Shown in pieces: positions 26,646-36,281 of a stretch of DNA of 64,000 bases (position 1 is the stretch's first letter; every line of letters begins with the position of its first letter). Both the position numbers and the translations under genes were made by a program. Origin of the DNA: Soehngenia longivitae (lineage in GTDB: Bacteria > Bacillota > Clostridia > Tissierellales > Tissierellaceae). A model generated the notes under the pieces. It worked only from the letters and a program-made list of their open reading frames with translations. It made no database searches and was not told the DNA's origin. The stretch is from the NCBI RefSeq assembly GCF_004684055.1, contig NZ_SRIB01000006.1, positions 62,001 to 126,000 of the forward strand, written 5' to 3'.

Positions 26646-27551
26646 ATGATTGAAAAACTAGATTTATTTAAAATTTTTAATGAAGTAGCCGAACAAAGAA
26701 GTATAACTAAAGCAGCTAAAAATTTGTTCGTGAGTCAACCTGCAGTTTCTCAAGCAATAGCTCAATTAGAAGAAGAGCTTGGAATTACTTTATTTATTAG
26801 GAGTTCAAAAGGGGTAAGTCTAACAAATGAGGGAAAAGTTCTGTTTTCACACGTAAATAAAGGAATCAACCAAATAAAGATAGGAGAACAGAAAATATTA
26901 GAAGCAAAAAAATTAAAATCTGGTACATTGACAATAGGAGTCGGTGATACGATTTTAAGATATATGTTAATGGATACTTTAATATCGTTCAAAAAATTAT
27001 ATCCCAATATACAATTAAGGATTATCAATCGCACATCCCAAGATTTAGTAAATCTTGTAGAACTTGGAGATATTGAAATTGCAATATGTAATTTGCCAAT
27101 AAGCAATAGTAATTTGAAAATTAGAAAAGTAAGGGAAGTGCAAGATATTCTTGTAACTGGTGGAAAATATGTTAATATGATTTCAGAACCTATTTCATTA
27201 ATAGATATATTAGAATATCCTTTAATTATGTTAGATAAGAGGTCCAATACAAGAAGATATGTTGAAAATTTCTTGTTCTCAAAGGAGATAATAATAGAAC
27301 CTCAAATAGAACTAGGATCACACGATTTAGTGCTTGAATTTGTTAAAAATGGATTTGGATTAGCATTTGTGGTTAAGCAATTTTCTAATGAATACTTAAT
27401 GAAAAGGGAAATTATTGAACTTAAAACAGATGTTGTAATTCCAAATAGAAGCATAGGAGCTTGTTATATTGATGAAAATATTATTTCTTCAGCTGCAAAT
27501 AAATTTTTAGAAGTGTTGGTAAGTAAAAACCAATTGAATGGGTATAAATAG
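26646..27551 (+). CDS. LysR family transcriptional regulator
   Basis: A 301-residue regulator with an N-terminal winged helix (FNEVAEQRSITKAAKNLFVSQ then PAVSQAIAQLEEELG) and a periplasmic-binding-like effector domain from about 90. ATG 26646 follows AAGGAG; an ATG at 26622 upstream has no site. Divergent from the CofE-like gene, with a 106-base gap that holds a palindrome TTCATGAA at 26569-26576 and inverted TTTACTT/AAGTAAA arms (26564-26570, 26602-26608), possible operators. LysR proteins often control the divergent neighbour, so the CofE-like gene is the first guess for a target. Confidence 0.9.
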   Translation: MIEKLDLFKIFNEVAEQRSITKAAKNLFVSQPAVSQAIAQLEEELGITLFIRSSKGVSLTNEGKVLFSHVNKGINQIKIGEQKILEAKKLKSGTLTIGVGDTILRYMLMDTLISFKKLYPNIQLRIINRTSQDLVNLVELGDIEIAICNLPISNSNLKIRKVREVQDILVTGGKYVNMISEPISLIDILEYPLIMLDKRSNTRRYVENFLFSKEIIIEPQIELGSHDLVLEFVKNGFGLAFVVKQFSNEYLMKREIIELKTDVVIPNRSIGACYIDENIISSAANKFLEVLVSKNQLNGYK

Positions 27552-27571
27552 AAAAAATAACGGAGGAATGT

Positions 27572-30055
27572 ATGCCAAACTTCAACTTTGATGAAAATAA
27601 TATAAACTTAATAGAAAAATTAGATCCCAAGAAAAAGAGCTTAAAGTTAGCTATGATTTATCTTACAATTGGAATAACTTGGATTTTTTCATCAGATAAG
27701 ATTGCATCGTTGTTAACTAATAATCCTAAAACCTTGTATCTTATCTCACTATACAAGGGCTGGGTTTATATGTTAGTTACAGCTATTATATTTTATTTTA
27801 TTTTGAAAAGGCAATTTGATATGTACAAAGATGCAATAGTAAAAGTGAAAGGTGCTCATGATGATATCTCAAATTTAAAGCAAAAATTAGAAATGGTAAA
27901 AAGTGAATATAAAATATATGAAGAGAAATTAAAAGAGGTTGAACAGAAATTTGAGTTATCAATCAAAGGGTCAAATTATGGTATATGGAATTGGGATATC
28001 GATAAAAATTTTTATTTTACATCTCTACTAATAAAACCACAATTTGGATATTCAGAAGACTACCAAAGTACAGTAAATACTATTGAAAAATGGAGAGAGC
28101 ATATTCATAAAGATGATTTGCCTTATGCTTTAAATAAATTAGATGAGGCTCTTCTTGATTCTAATGGAATATATGAAAATGCCTTAAGAATAAGAACTGT
28201 TAAAGGGAATTATCGATGGGTTGTGACGACTGGAAAAATTAAATATAATGAATATGGAAAGCCAATAGCAATAGCTGGTTCACATATCGATATAACAGAA
28301 AAATTGCAATTAGAAGAAGAGCTAAAAATGGAAAGAAAATTATTAGATGTAATTCTTAATGATATTCCAATTATTATTATTAGGTGTGATTCACAAGGGA
28401 AAATAATAATGGTAAATAAATTTTTCAAAGAAGTATTCAAATTTGAAGAAAATGAATTTATTGGGGAAAGTATTTTAAATTTAATTGCAGATGATTTAAA
28501 TAGAGTAAAAGCAAATAGAGTAATCTCAGACATTGTTTCAGGGAAAAAAGTAAAAGACATGGAAATTGAGTTATTAACAAAAGATAATCAAAAAAAGACT
28601 ATAATCTGGAGTAATTCATTTATTTACAATGAAGAAAATAGAGTTAAAGATATATTATTTATTGGTATGGATATAACTCAAAGAAAAGAGATGGAAAACC
28701 AGTTATATAATCTTGCATATTTCGATCAATTAACAGGACTTCCTAATAAATACAAACTTGAAAAAGACATGGTGGAATTTGAGAAAAAAGCAGATGATGA
28801 AAATGGTGAGTTAGTGTTTGTTTATGCTGACATTGATGACTTTAACTTAGTTAATGAAATTTATGGCCATAGTAAAGGTGATGATTTATTAATAAATATA
28901 ACTCAAAAAATATCGGGTTATTTTCCGTTTGAGCATTTTATTTACAGGTTTGGTGGAGACGAGTATGTGATAGTTTTGGTATTAAAAGCTGAAGAAAAGA
29001 AAGATTCAATTGAGGATAAAATAATAGAGATAACAAGATATTCAGATACAATCCAAAGATTATTGCATAATGAATTTAATGTAAGTTTTAGTGCAGGAGT
29101 AAGTATTTATCCATTTCAAGCTGAAAATTATGAAGAATTACTAAAAAAAGCTGACTTAGCCTTAAATCATGCTAAAAAATTCGGTAAAAAAAGGACAGTG
29201 GTATATTTTGATGAGTTAGATAAAGGTGTAAAAGAGTTGGTAGAGCTTGAAGAAGATTTGAAAGTAGCTGTTAAAAACAATGAATTCTTTCTATTATATC
29301 AGCCACAAATTGATTTAAAAACAATGGAAATAATTGGTGGCGAAGCATTGATCAGATGGAACAGACCAAGACACGGAATAGAAACTCCACTGTCTTTTAT
29401 ACCATATGCAGAGGAAACTGGGGAGATTCTTAAAATCGATAGTTGGGTAATAAAACAAGCTTTGATGGAGATAGATAAGTTATCTTCACTTGGACTAGAT
29501 GATTTTAAGATATCAATGAATATTTCTGGAAATACATTAAATAATTTGGATTATCTAAGAAAACTAATCTCTGAATTATCAATTATTTATGATTTTAGCA
29601 AAGCGTATTTTGAAATTACTGAAACAAACTTAATAGAAGATCTTGAAAATAGTCGTGAAGCTTTGGAAACCATAAAAAAAGCAAAGGGTAGAATTGCTCT
29701 AGATGATTTTGGAGTTGGCTATTCTTCACTGTCTTATTTAAAAGGTTTAGACATCGATATGATAAAGATAGATAAATCTTTTATTGATTCAATTGACTTA
29801 AATATGCAGAACAAGAAAATCTTAAGCATGATTGTAAATCTGTCTCATGAATTGGGAATGAAAGTTTTAGCCGAAGGAGTTGAAACTAAAGAACAACTTA
29901 ATCACATAATAGAGGTAGGTTGTGACTATGCTCAAGGATATTATTTTTACAAGCCATTGAGTGTAGAAGAGTTTGAAAAAATACTTTGGGAACAACTTAA
30001 AAACAATCAAATTGCTGATAGTGAAAGGAGTAATATCAATGAAAAGAGAAGATAA
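27572..30055 (+). CDS. Membrane-bound PAS-PAS-GGDEF-EAL cyclic-di-GMP protein
   Basis: An 827-residue signalling protein. Two hydrophobic segments (about 24-45 and 57-80) anchor it; a coiled coil leads to a PAS_3-like domain (about 130-250) and a second PAS domain (about 260-370). The GGDEF domain has the intact motif RFGGDEY at about 459 and no obvious RxxD inhibitory site before it. The EAL domain keeps GGEALIRW, NISGN, ETNLIED, DDFGVGYSSL, KIDKSF and EGVETKEQ, so the phosphodiesterase looks competent. Both making and breaking of cyclic di-GMP are possible. It follows the LysR gene by 20 bases and overlaps the next small gene. Confidence 0.93.
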   Translation: MPNFNFDENNINLIEKLDPKKKSLKLAMIYLTIGITWIFSSDKIASLLTNNPKTLYLISLYKGWVYMLVTAIIFYFILKRQFDMYKDAIVKVKGAHDDISNLKQKLEMVKSEYKIYEEKLKEVEQKFELSIKGSNYGIWNWDIDKNFYFTSLLIKPQFGYSEDYQSTVNTIEKWREHIHKDDLPYALNKLDEALLDSNGIYENALRIRTVKGNYRWVVTTGKIKYNEYGKPIAIAGSHIDITEKLQLEEELKMERKLLDVILNDIPIIIIRCDSQGKIIMVNKFFKEVFKFEENEFIGESILNLIADDLNRVKANRVISDIVSGKKVKDMEIELLTKDNQKKTIIWSNSFIYNEENRVKDILFIGMDITQRKEMENQLYNLAYFDQLTGLPNKYKLEKDMVEFEKKADDENGELVFVYADIDDFNLVNEIYGHSKGDDLLINITQKISGYFPFEHFIYRFGGDEYVIVLVLKAEEKKDSIEDKIIEITRYSDTIQRLLHNEFNVSFSAGVSIYPFQAENYEELLKKADLALNHAKKFGKKRTVVYFDELDKGVKELVELEEDLKVAVKNNEFFLLYQPQIDLKTMEIIGGEALIRWNRPRHGIETPLSFIPYAEETGEILKIDSWVIKQALMEIDKLSSLGLDDFKISMNISGNTLNNLDYLRKLISELSIIYDFSKAYFEITETNLIEDLENSREALETIKKAKGRIALDDFGVGYSSLSYLKGLDIDMIKIDKSFIDSIDLNMQNKKILSMIVNLSHELGMKVLAEGVETKEQLNHIIEVGCDYAQGYYFYKPLSVEEFEKILWEQLKNNQIADSERSNINEKRR

Positions 30056-30296
30056 AGAAGACGTTAATCTAAAGCTACTAATAAAAACATCAGATAGAAC
30101 TATGTTATCCTTGATTGAATCAACTCTAAAAGAAAATAATATACCATATATTACAAAAGATAAAGGTACCGGAGGGTATTTAAAAATAATTGCTGGAGCT
30201 TCTATTTATGATACTGAAATATATGTCTCAGATAATGATCTTGCAAAAGCAAGAGAGGTAGTTGATCTATTAACTCAGAGTGATACTAAATTTTAA
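30039..30296 (+). CDS. Small DUF2007-like signalling protein
   Basis: An 85-residue protein (LKLLIKTSDRTMLSLIESTL, then GGYLKIIAGASIYDTEIYVS) resembling the DUF2007 putative signal-transducing family, a small ferredoxin-like alpha/beta fold. ATG 30039 follows AAAGGAG and lies inside the end of the GGDEF/EAL gene, overlapping by 17 bases, so translation is coupled. The family function is unknown. The overlap suggests it works with, or modulates, the cyclic-di-GMP protein. Confidence 0.7.
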   Translation: MKREDKEDVNLKLLIKTSDRTMLSLIESTLKENNIPYITKDKGTGGYLKIIAGASIYDTEIYVSDNDLAKAREVVDLLTQSDTKF

Positions 30297-30313
30297 ACCT
30301 TATTTTTATATTC

Positions 30314-30393
30314 TTTACAATCAACACAGGATTTTGTATAATCAAAAGTAGCATTTTATTAAAATCCCTTTACTTTATGTGGTAAGGGGATTT
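30314..30393 (+). promoter_or_regulatory. trpS promoter and leader hairpin
   Basis: TTTACA (30314-30319) and TATAAT (30337-30342), 17 bases apart, give a short leader. It holds a 12-pair hairpin (30362-30373 with 30382-30393, one G-T pair). No T-run follows, so it is not a plain terminator. No T-box sequence is seen, unlike the other synthetase leaders here. Confidence 0.6.
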
Positions 30394-30416
30394 ATAATAT
30401 CAGTAAGGGTGATAAA

Positions 30417-31412
30417 ATGGATAAAAAAACGGTATTAAGTGGTATACAACCTTCTGGTTCACTGACTTTAGGGAATTATATTGGGGCATTAAAAAATTTT
30501 CCAAAACTACAGGATGATTATGATTGCTATTACTGTATAGTTGACTTACATGCGATAACGGTTCCTCAAGAACCTAAACTTTTGAGGAAAAACACTTTGG
30601 AAGTATTGGCACTATATTTAGCTTGTGGAATAGATCCTGATAAATCTACTATTTTCATTCAGTCACATGTTCATGAGCATGCAGAACTTGCTTGGGTATT
30701 GAACACTATAACATATATGGGTCAATTGAACAGAATGACTCAATATAAGGATAAGTCAAAGAAATACAACGAAAGTATAAATGCAGGACTATTTACATAT
30801 CCTGTGTTGATGGCAGCGGATATTTTACTTTATCAAGCTGATTTAGTACCCGTTGGAGAAGATCAAAGGCAACATTTAGAGCTTGCAAGAGATATAGCTG
30901 TCAGATTTAACAACAAATACAGCGAAACATTCAATGTTCCAGAGCCTTTTATCGGAGATTTAGGTTCTAAAATTATGAGTTTACAAGATCCTACAGTTAA
31001 GATGAGCAAATCCGATCAAGATGAAAATGCTTTTATCTCACTTTTGGATGACAAAGACACAATCAGGAGAAAAATAAAAAGAGCAGTAACCGATTCTGAA
31101 AATAATATTGCCTATAATGATTCTCAACTTGGGCTTAAAAATTTGATTAATATTTATTCATGTTTAACAGACAAGAAGGTAGACGAAATTGTAGGTATGT
31201 ACCAAAACAGAGGATATGGAAAATTCAAAGAAGATTTAGCTGAGATCGTGATAGAGAGTTTATTGCCTATTCAAAAAAAATATAATGAATACATGTCTGA
31301 TAAAACATATTTAGAAGATATTTACTCATTAGGCGCTAGTAAAGCAGAGAGAAAGGCTTCAAAGACTTTGAAAAAAGTATATAAGAAAATAGGTTTTGTT
31401 GCGAAAAAATGA
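30417..31412 (+). CDS. trpS: Tryptophan--tRNA ligase
   Basis: Class I aminoacyl-tRNA synthetase charging tRNA-Trp. The HIGH-like motif lies in PSGSLTLGNYIGALKN and the KMSKS motif reads KMSKSD. QADLVPVGEDQRQHLELARD and SINAGLFTYPVLMAADILL, seen in adjacent stretches, are strongly conserved in TrpRS. The 331-residue length is normal. ATG 30417 follows AAGGGTGA. It has its own promoter and leader hairpin. The downstream gene pgsA follows after a 65-base gap. Confidence 0.97.
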   Translation: MDKKTVLSGIQPSGSLTLGNYIGALKNFPKLQDDYDCYYCIVDLHAITVPQEPKLLRKNTLEVLALYLACGIDPDKSTIFIQSHVHEHAELAWVLNTITYMGQLNRMTQYKDKSKKYNESINAGLFTYPVLMAADILLYQADLVPVGEDQRQHLELARDIAVRFNNKYSETFNVPEPFIGDLGSKIMSLQDPTVKMSKSDQDENAFISLLDDKDTIRRKIKRAVTDSENNIAYNDSQLGLKNLINIYSCLTDKKVDEIVGMYQNRGYGKFKEDLAEIVIESLLPIQKKYNEYMSDKTYLEDIYSLGASKAERKASKTLKKVYKKIGFVAKK

Positions 31413-31477
31413 TTATGGTATATTACTGAATGTTTTTTATTAATTAAAAATATTTATTTTAATAGGAGAGATAAATT

Positions 31478-32005
31478 TTGACTTTACCCAATATTATAAC
31501 TGTATTCAGATTATTATTAGTGCCTATTTATTTACTTATATACTATTCAAGTCTAGAAAATCGAATTTTTGCCGCAGGATCTATTTTTTTCTTAGCTGGT
31601 ATTTCCGATGTTTTAGATGGATACATTGCGAGAAAATACAACAAATCAAGTAAACTCGGGACAGTGCTAGATCCTTTTGCAGATAAATTGATGGCTTTTG
31701 CAGTACTGATATCTTTTTACTCCGATGGGCTCATTCCACTGTGGATTTTACTCCCAATATTTATTAAAGAGATTGTGATGATTTTAGGAGGCACAAAACT
31801 TTTAGTGAAAAATGAAAACACGGTAATACCGTCTAATATATATGGCAAAGCAGCAACATTTTTCTTGTATTTATCTATATTATTAATAATTATACAAAGC
31901 CCACACAATATAGTAATTATCTCTTTAATAATGACTTTAGTTTTAAATATATTAGCATTTTATAATTATTTGAAGATATACAAGAAAGTAACAAATAAGA
32001 AGTAA
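31478..32005 (+). CDS. pgsA: CDP-diacylglycerol--glycerol-3-phosphate 3-phosphatidyltransferase
   Basis: Membrane enzyme of phosphatidylglycerol synthesis. The CDP-alcohol phosphotransferase signature is complete: DGYIAR, then G, D and D in KLGTVLDPFADKL. Several hydrophobic segments span the 175 residues. The start is TTG at 31478, seven bases after AGGAGAG, giving the usual MTLPNIITVFRL N-terminus. It probably shares transcription with trpS or uses a promoter in the 65-base gap. It is followed by the valS T-box unit, which has its own promoter. Confidence 0.94.
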   Translation: MTLPNIITVFRLLLVPIYLLIYYSSLENRIFAAGSIFFLAGISDVLDGYIARKYNKSSKLGTVLDPFADKLMAFAVLISFYSDGLIPLWILLPIFIKEIVMILGGTKLLVKNENTVIPSNIYGKAATFFLYLSILLIIIQSPHNIVIISLIMTLVLNILAFYNYLKIYKKVTNKK

Positions 32006-32034
32006 TTGACAAATTCATAAACTTAAATTATAAT
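32006..32034 (+). promoter_or_regulatory. Consensus promoter of the valine T-box unit
   Basis: TTGACA (32006-32011) and TATAAT (32029-32034) with a 17-base spacer, a perfect sigma-A consensus beginning just after the pgsA stop. Confidence 0.9.
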
Positions 32035-32040
32035 TAAACC

Positions 32041-32272
32041 AATTATAATTGCGATGATAAAGAGGAGTACCCTTTTTCCATTTATAGAGAGTGAGCTCTT
32101 GGCTGGAAAGCTCATAATGCGAAATTGGCGAAGGTAGCTTTTGAGCTTCTAGGCTGAAACAATAGTAAGCTTAGACGGAACAAACCGTTAAAATATTAAG
32201 AGCCATAATATTATGGAATTAAGGTGGTACCGCGACCCTTCGTCCTTTTCTTTTAAAGGATGAAGGGTTTAT
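32041..32272 (+). ncRNA. T-box leader, valine-specific
   Basis: Leader before valS. The T-box sequence AAGGTGGTACCGCG is at 32221-32234. A terminator stem follows (32235-32248 with 32255-32268). The likely specifier is GTA at 32134-32136, after GAAG and before a purine. The leader predicts raised valS expression when tRNA-Val is uncharged. Confidence 0.94.
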
Positions 32273-32291
32273 TAGTTTAGGAGGGATTTGA

Positions 32292-34955
32292 ATGCGAGAA
32301 AACTTACCAAAGAATTACAATCCAAAAGAATTTGAGGAAAAACTATATGAATATTGGAATGAAAACGGATATTTTACACCAAAAGTGGACAATTCAAAGA
32401 AACCATATACCATTATGATGCCGCCACCAAATGTAACTGGGACATTGCATATGGGACATGCTCTAAACAACACTATACAAGATATTTTGATTAGGTACAA
32501 AAGAATGCAAGGCTTTGAAGCTTTGTGGTTGCCCGGTACTGATCACGCAAGTATATCTACAGAGGCAAAAGTCGTCGAAAAGTTAAAAAGCGAAGGGAAA
32601 TCAAAAGAGGAGTTAGGTAGAGAGAAATTTTTAGAAGAGTCATGGGAATGGACAAAAGTTTATGGTGGAAGAATTAAGAATCAATTAAAAAAACTTGGGG
32701 TTTCATGTGATTGGTCGCGTGAAAGATTCACATTAGATGAACACATGAACAAAGCTGTGACTGAGATGTTTGTTCGATTATATGAAAAAGGTTTGATATA
32801 TAGAGGCGATAGAATTATCAATTGGTGTCCAAATTGCCATACTGCAATTTCAGATGCAGAAGTTGAGCATGAAGATACTCATAGATATATGTATTATATA
32901 AGATACCCACTTAAAGATGAAAATGATGGAATTATTATAGCAACTACAAGACCAGAAACCATGTTTGGTGATCTAGCAATAGCAGTCAATCCAAACGATG
33001 AAAGATATAAAGAGTATATAGGAAAGACAGCAATATTGCCACTTTCAAATAGAGAAATACCTATAATTGCAGATGAATATGTAGAAATGGATTTTGGAAC
33101 AGGGGCCTTAAAGATTACGCCATCTCACGATCCTAATGATTTTGAAGTTGGAGAAAGACATAATTTAGGACATTTAATTGTCTTAGATGAAGATGCTAGA
33201 ATAAATGAAAACGGTGGTATATACAAAGGACTTGATAGATTTGATGCAAGAAAGAAAGTAGCAGAAGATTTAAAAGAGCAAGGTTATTTGATTGACATTA
33301 AAGAATACGAGAATGCTGTAGGCCACTGTGAACGATGTAAAACTGTAATAGAGCCAATCATATCTAAGCAATGGTTTGTCAAAATGGAGCCTTTGGCGAA
33401 ACCTGCAATTGATGCTTACAACAATGGTGAGTTGAAGTTTATTCCAGATAGATTTGGTAAAGTATATCTTCATTGGTTAGAAAACATTAGAGATTGGTGC
33501 ATTTCAAGACAACTTTGGTGGGGTCATAGACTTCCAGTTTATTATTGCGAAAGTTGTGGTGAAGTGATTGTTAGTAGAGATGAAGTAGAAAAATGTAATG
33601 TATGCGGTAGCTACAATATAAAGCAAGATACTGATACACTAGATACATGGTTTTCATCAGGTTTATGGCCTTTTTCAACATTGGGATGGCCTGACAAAAC
33701 CCCAGATTTAGAATACTTTTTTCCAACAGATACTTTGGTAACAGGATATGACATAATATTTTTCTGGGTTATTAGAATGGTTGTAACTAGTTTAAGTGAG
33801 ATGGGGGAAGTTCCATTTAAAGATGTATTTTTAACTGGACTTGTAAGAGATTCTCAAGGGAGGAAAATGAGTAAATCCTTGGGAAATGGCATAGACCCTT
33901 TAGAGATAATCGATGAGTATGGTGCTGATGCTTTGAGATTTACTTTAGTAACTGGAAATTCACCTGGAAATGACATGAGATTTTATATAGAAAGAGTAGA
34001 GGCTAATAGAAACTTTGCAAATAAGTTATGGAATGCTTCACGATTTCTATTAATGAACTTAGAGGAAAACTTCTCTAGCTTAAGTGACGAGGAAATGGAG
34101 TTAGTAGATGAAGACAAATGGATACTTACTAAATTAAATGAAATTATTCCTCAGATAAATGATAATTTAGATAAATATGAATTGGGCCTTGCTGCTGAAA
34201 AAATATATAATTTTTTATGGGAAGATTATTGTGATTGGTATATAGAGATGGTAAAAACGAGATTGTATGGAGAAGATGGGCTAAATAAGAAAACTGCGCA
34301 AACAGTGCTTTTAAGAGTTTTGAAAGAAATACTGAAATTACTACATCCATTTATGCCATTTATAACAGAAGAAATTTGGCAACATTTACCAGAGACAGAA
34401 AAACCATTGATCATAGAGAATTGGCCAATAAAAAATGATAACATGGTATTTGAGAGAGAAAAAGAAGAAATTGACTACATTAAAACTGCTATAAAAGCGA
34501 TTAGAAACATTAGGTCAGAAATGAATGTGCCAATGAGCAAAAAATCAAAACTCATATTTGTACCAGACAATGAAGAAATTAAAGAGACCATATTAAAGAA
34601 TTCAAGGAAATTCATCACTCTTGCTAGTGCAGAAGACTTAGAAATTGAAAATAAGAATATAAAGTTTGGGACTGATTATGTCTCTATAGTATTAGAAAAA
34701 TGTGAAGTATATATGCCACTAAAAGATTTGATTGACATTACTAAAGAAATAGAAAGGTTAGATAAAGAAAGATTAAGACTAGAAGATGAGATCAATAGAG
34801 TTGACAAAAAACTCGCAAATGAAGGTTTTGTATCAAAAGCACCGAAGAACATAATCGATGAAGAAAAGCAAAAGAAAATAAAATACACTCAAATGCTCGA
34901 ATCAGTAAAAGACAGGTTAAAGATTTTGCAAAACATAGTGGAGGAAGACAAATGA
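32292..34955 (+). CDS. valS: Valine--tRNA ligase
   Basis: Class I synthetase of 887 residues with editing domain. The HIGH motif sits in PPPNVTGTLHMGHAL, the KMSKS motif reads KMSKSLGNG. TTRPETMFGD and the HDPNDFEVG region belong to the editing domain. A C-terminal coiled coil (ERLDKERLRLEDEINRVDKK region) that contacts tRNA is present. ATG 32292 follows GGAGGG. The stop overlaps the folC start (ATGA). Under the valine T-box. Confidence 0.98.
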   Translation: MRENLPKNYNPKEFEEKLYEYWNENGYFTPKVDNSKKPYTIMMPPPNVTGTLHMGHALNNTIQDILIRYKRMQGFEALWLPGTDHASISTEAKVVEKLKSEGKSKEELGREKFLEESWEWTKVYGGRIKNQLKKLGVSCDWSRERFTLDEHMNKAVTEMFVRLYEKGLIYRGDRIINWCPNCHTAISDAEVEHEDTHRYMYYIRYPLKDENDGIIIATTRPETMFGDLAIAVNPNDERYKEYIGKTAILPLSNREIPIIADEYVEMDFGTGALKITPSHDPNDFEVGERHNLGHLIVLDEDARINENGGIYKGLDRFDARKKVAEDLKEQGYLIDIKEYENAVGHCERCKTVIEPIISKQWFVKMEPLAKPAIDAYNNGELKFIPDRFGKVYLHWLENIRDWCISRQLWWGHRLPVYYCESCGEVIVSRDEVEKCNVCGSYNIKQDTDTLDTWFSSGLWPFSTLGWPDKTPDLEYFFPTDTLVTGYDIIFFWVIRMVVTSLSEMGEVPFKDVFLTGLVRDSQGRKMSKSLGNGIDPLEIIDEYGADALRFTLVTGNSPGNDMRFYIERVEANRNFANKLWNASRFLLMNLEENFSSLSDEEMELVDEDKWILTKLNEIIPQINDNLDKYELGLAAEKIYNFLWEDYCDWYIEMVKTRLYGEDGLNKKTAQTVLLRVLKEILKLLHPFMPFITEEIWQHLPETEKPLIIENWPIKNDNMVFEREKEEIDYIKTAIKAIRNIRSEMNVPMSKKSKLIFVPDNEEIKETILKNSRKFITLASAEDLEIENKNIKFGTDYVSIVLEKCEVYMPLKDLIDITKEIERLDKERLRLEDEINRVDKKLANEGFVSKAPKNIIDEEKQKKIKYTQMLESVKDRLKILQNIVEEDK

Positions 34956-36250
34956 ATTATCAAGAAGCCTTAAGTTTCATAGATGATAAAAACAAGTATG
35001 GATCTAGATTAGGGCTGGATTCAATTAAAAAGCTCTTATCACTTCTTAATAATCCACATCATCATTTGAAGTACATTCATGTTGCAGGGACAAATGGGAA
35101 AGGCTCAACTAGTGCATATTTATCGAGCTGCTTAATGGAAGCAGGATATAAAACAGGATTGTATACATCTCCTCACCTAGAAAGGTTTACTGAGAGAATT
35201 CAAGTAAACGGAAATGAAATATCAGAAAAAGATGTGGCAATGCTTACTGAAGAAGTTAAAAAAGCATGCGATGAAATGGTAAAGTTAGGATTTGAACATC
35301 CAACCACTTTTGAAATAATAACAGCAATAGGATTTTTGTATTTTTATAGAAACAATGTAGAGATAGTCGTGTTAGAAGTTGGATTAGGAGGAAAAGGCGA
35401 TGCAACAAATGCAATTGAGTCATCGCTTGCATCAGTTATAACAACTATATCATACGATCATATGGAAGTTTTAGGTAATACATTAGAAGAAATAGCAATA
35501 CAAAAGGCAGGGATTATTAAAGATAATGGAATAGTAATATCTTATCCAAAATCTAATGAAGCTCAGGAAGCTATAAAAAAGATTGCCTATGAAAAAAATG
35601 CTACCTTTGTTGAAGTCCCAATTAAGAATGCAGACATAAAATATTTATCAGAAGATTACAGTATATTTGATTTTCATTATAAAAATCATATTATAGAAAA
35701 TATCAGGACAAATTTAATAGGTAAACATCAAATTTACAATGCAACGACGGCTATCACTACTTTGTTAGTATTAAGTGACTGTGGGCTTATAAAAATATCT
35801 TATGACAATATAAAAAGTGGAATAGAGAAAACGGTATGGCATGGCAGGATTGAACTTTTAAGACATAAACCCAAATTCATAATAGATGGGGCCCATAACC
35901 TTGAAGGAGTAGAGAATCTTGTTAAAGCTTTGAACAACTTCAAATTTGACAGACTAATACTGGGTATTGCAATACTAAAGGATAAAGACTTTGATCACAT
36001 GTTAAGGTTACTGGTGCCTATGGCAGATGTTATAATTGCAACAGAAGCTAACACTGATAGAAGACTAAATGCAGAGATAATGAAAGAACAGATAGAAAAA
36101 ATATGGACTAAAGACGATGTAATTGTTGAGAAAGATATTAAAAAGGCTGTAGAAAGGGCATTATTAATTGCCAATGAAAATGATTTGATATTGTTTACAG
36201 GGTCTCTTTATATGATTGGAGAAGTAAGAGAAGCAGCTAAAATCAAATGA
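34952..36250 (+). CDS. folC: Bifunctional folylpolyglutamate synthase/dihydrofolate synthase
   Basis: Mur-ligase-family enzyme that adds glutamate to folates. The ATP loop reads GTNGKGSTSAYL; YTSPHL, LEVGLGGKGDATN and VWHGRIELL with IDGAHN are conserved further on. The 432-residue length is usual. Its ATG overlaps the valS stop in ATGA, so expression follows valS and its T-box. Many Firmicutes keep valS-folC together, so this order is conserved. Confidence 0.96.
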   Translation: MNYQEALSFIDDKNKYGSRLGLDSIKKLLSLLNNPHHHLKYIHVAGTNGKGSTSAYLSSCLMEAGYKTGLYTSPHLERFTERIQVNGNEISEKDVAMLTEEVKKACDEMVKLGFEHPTTFEIITAIGFLYFYRNNVEIVVLEVGLGGKGDATNAIESSLASVITTISYDHMEVLGNTLEEIAIQKAGIIKDNGIVISYPKSNEAQEAIKKIAYEKNATFVEVPIKNADIKYLSEDYSIFDFHYKNHIIENIRTNLIGKHQIYNATTAITTLLVLSDCGLIKISYDNIKSGIEKTVWHGRIELLRHKPKFIIDGAHNLEGVENLVKALNNFKFDRLILGIAILKDKDFDHMLRLLVPMADVIIATEANTDRRLNAEIMKEQIEKIWTKDDVIVEKDIKKAVERALLIANENDLILFTGSLYMIGEVREAAKIK

Positions 36251-36260
36251 TTTTAGCTGC
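36233..36260. terminator. Hairpin between folC and the DUF4364 gene
   Basis: Perfect 13-base stem with a two-base loop (GCAGCTAAAATCA and its complement), containing the folC stop codon. T-run is weak, so termination strength is uncertain. Confidence 0.65.
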
Positions 36261-36281
36261 ATCTAGCTTAAGGTTAATGAA

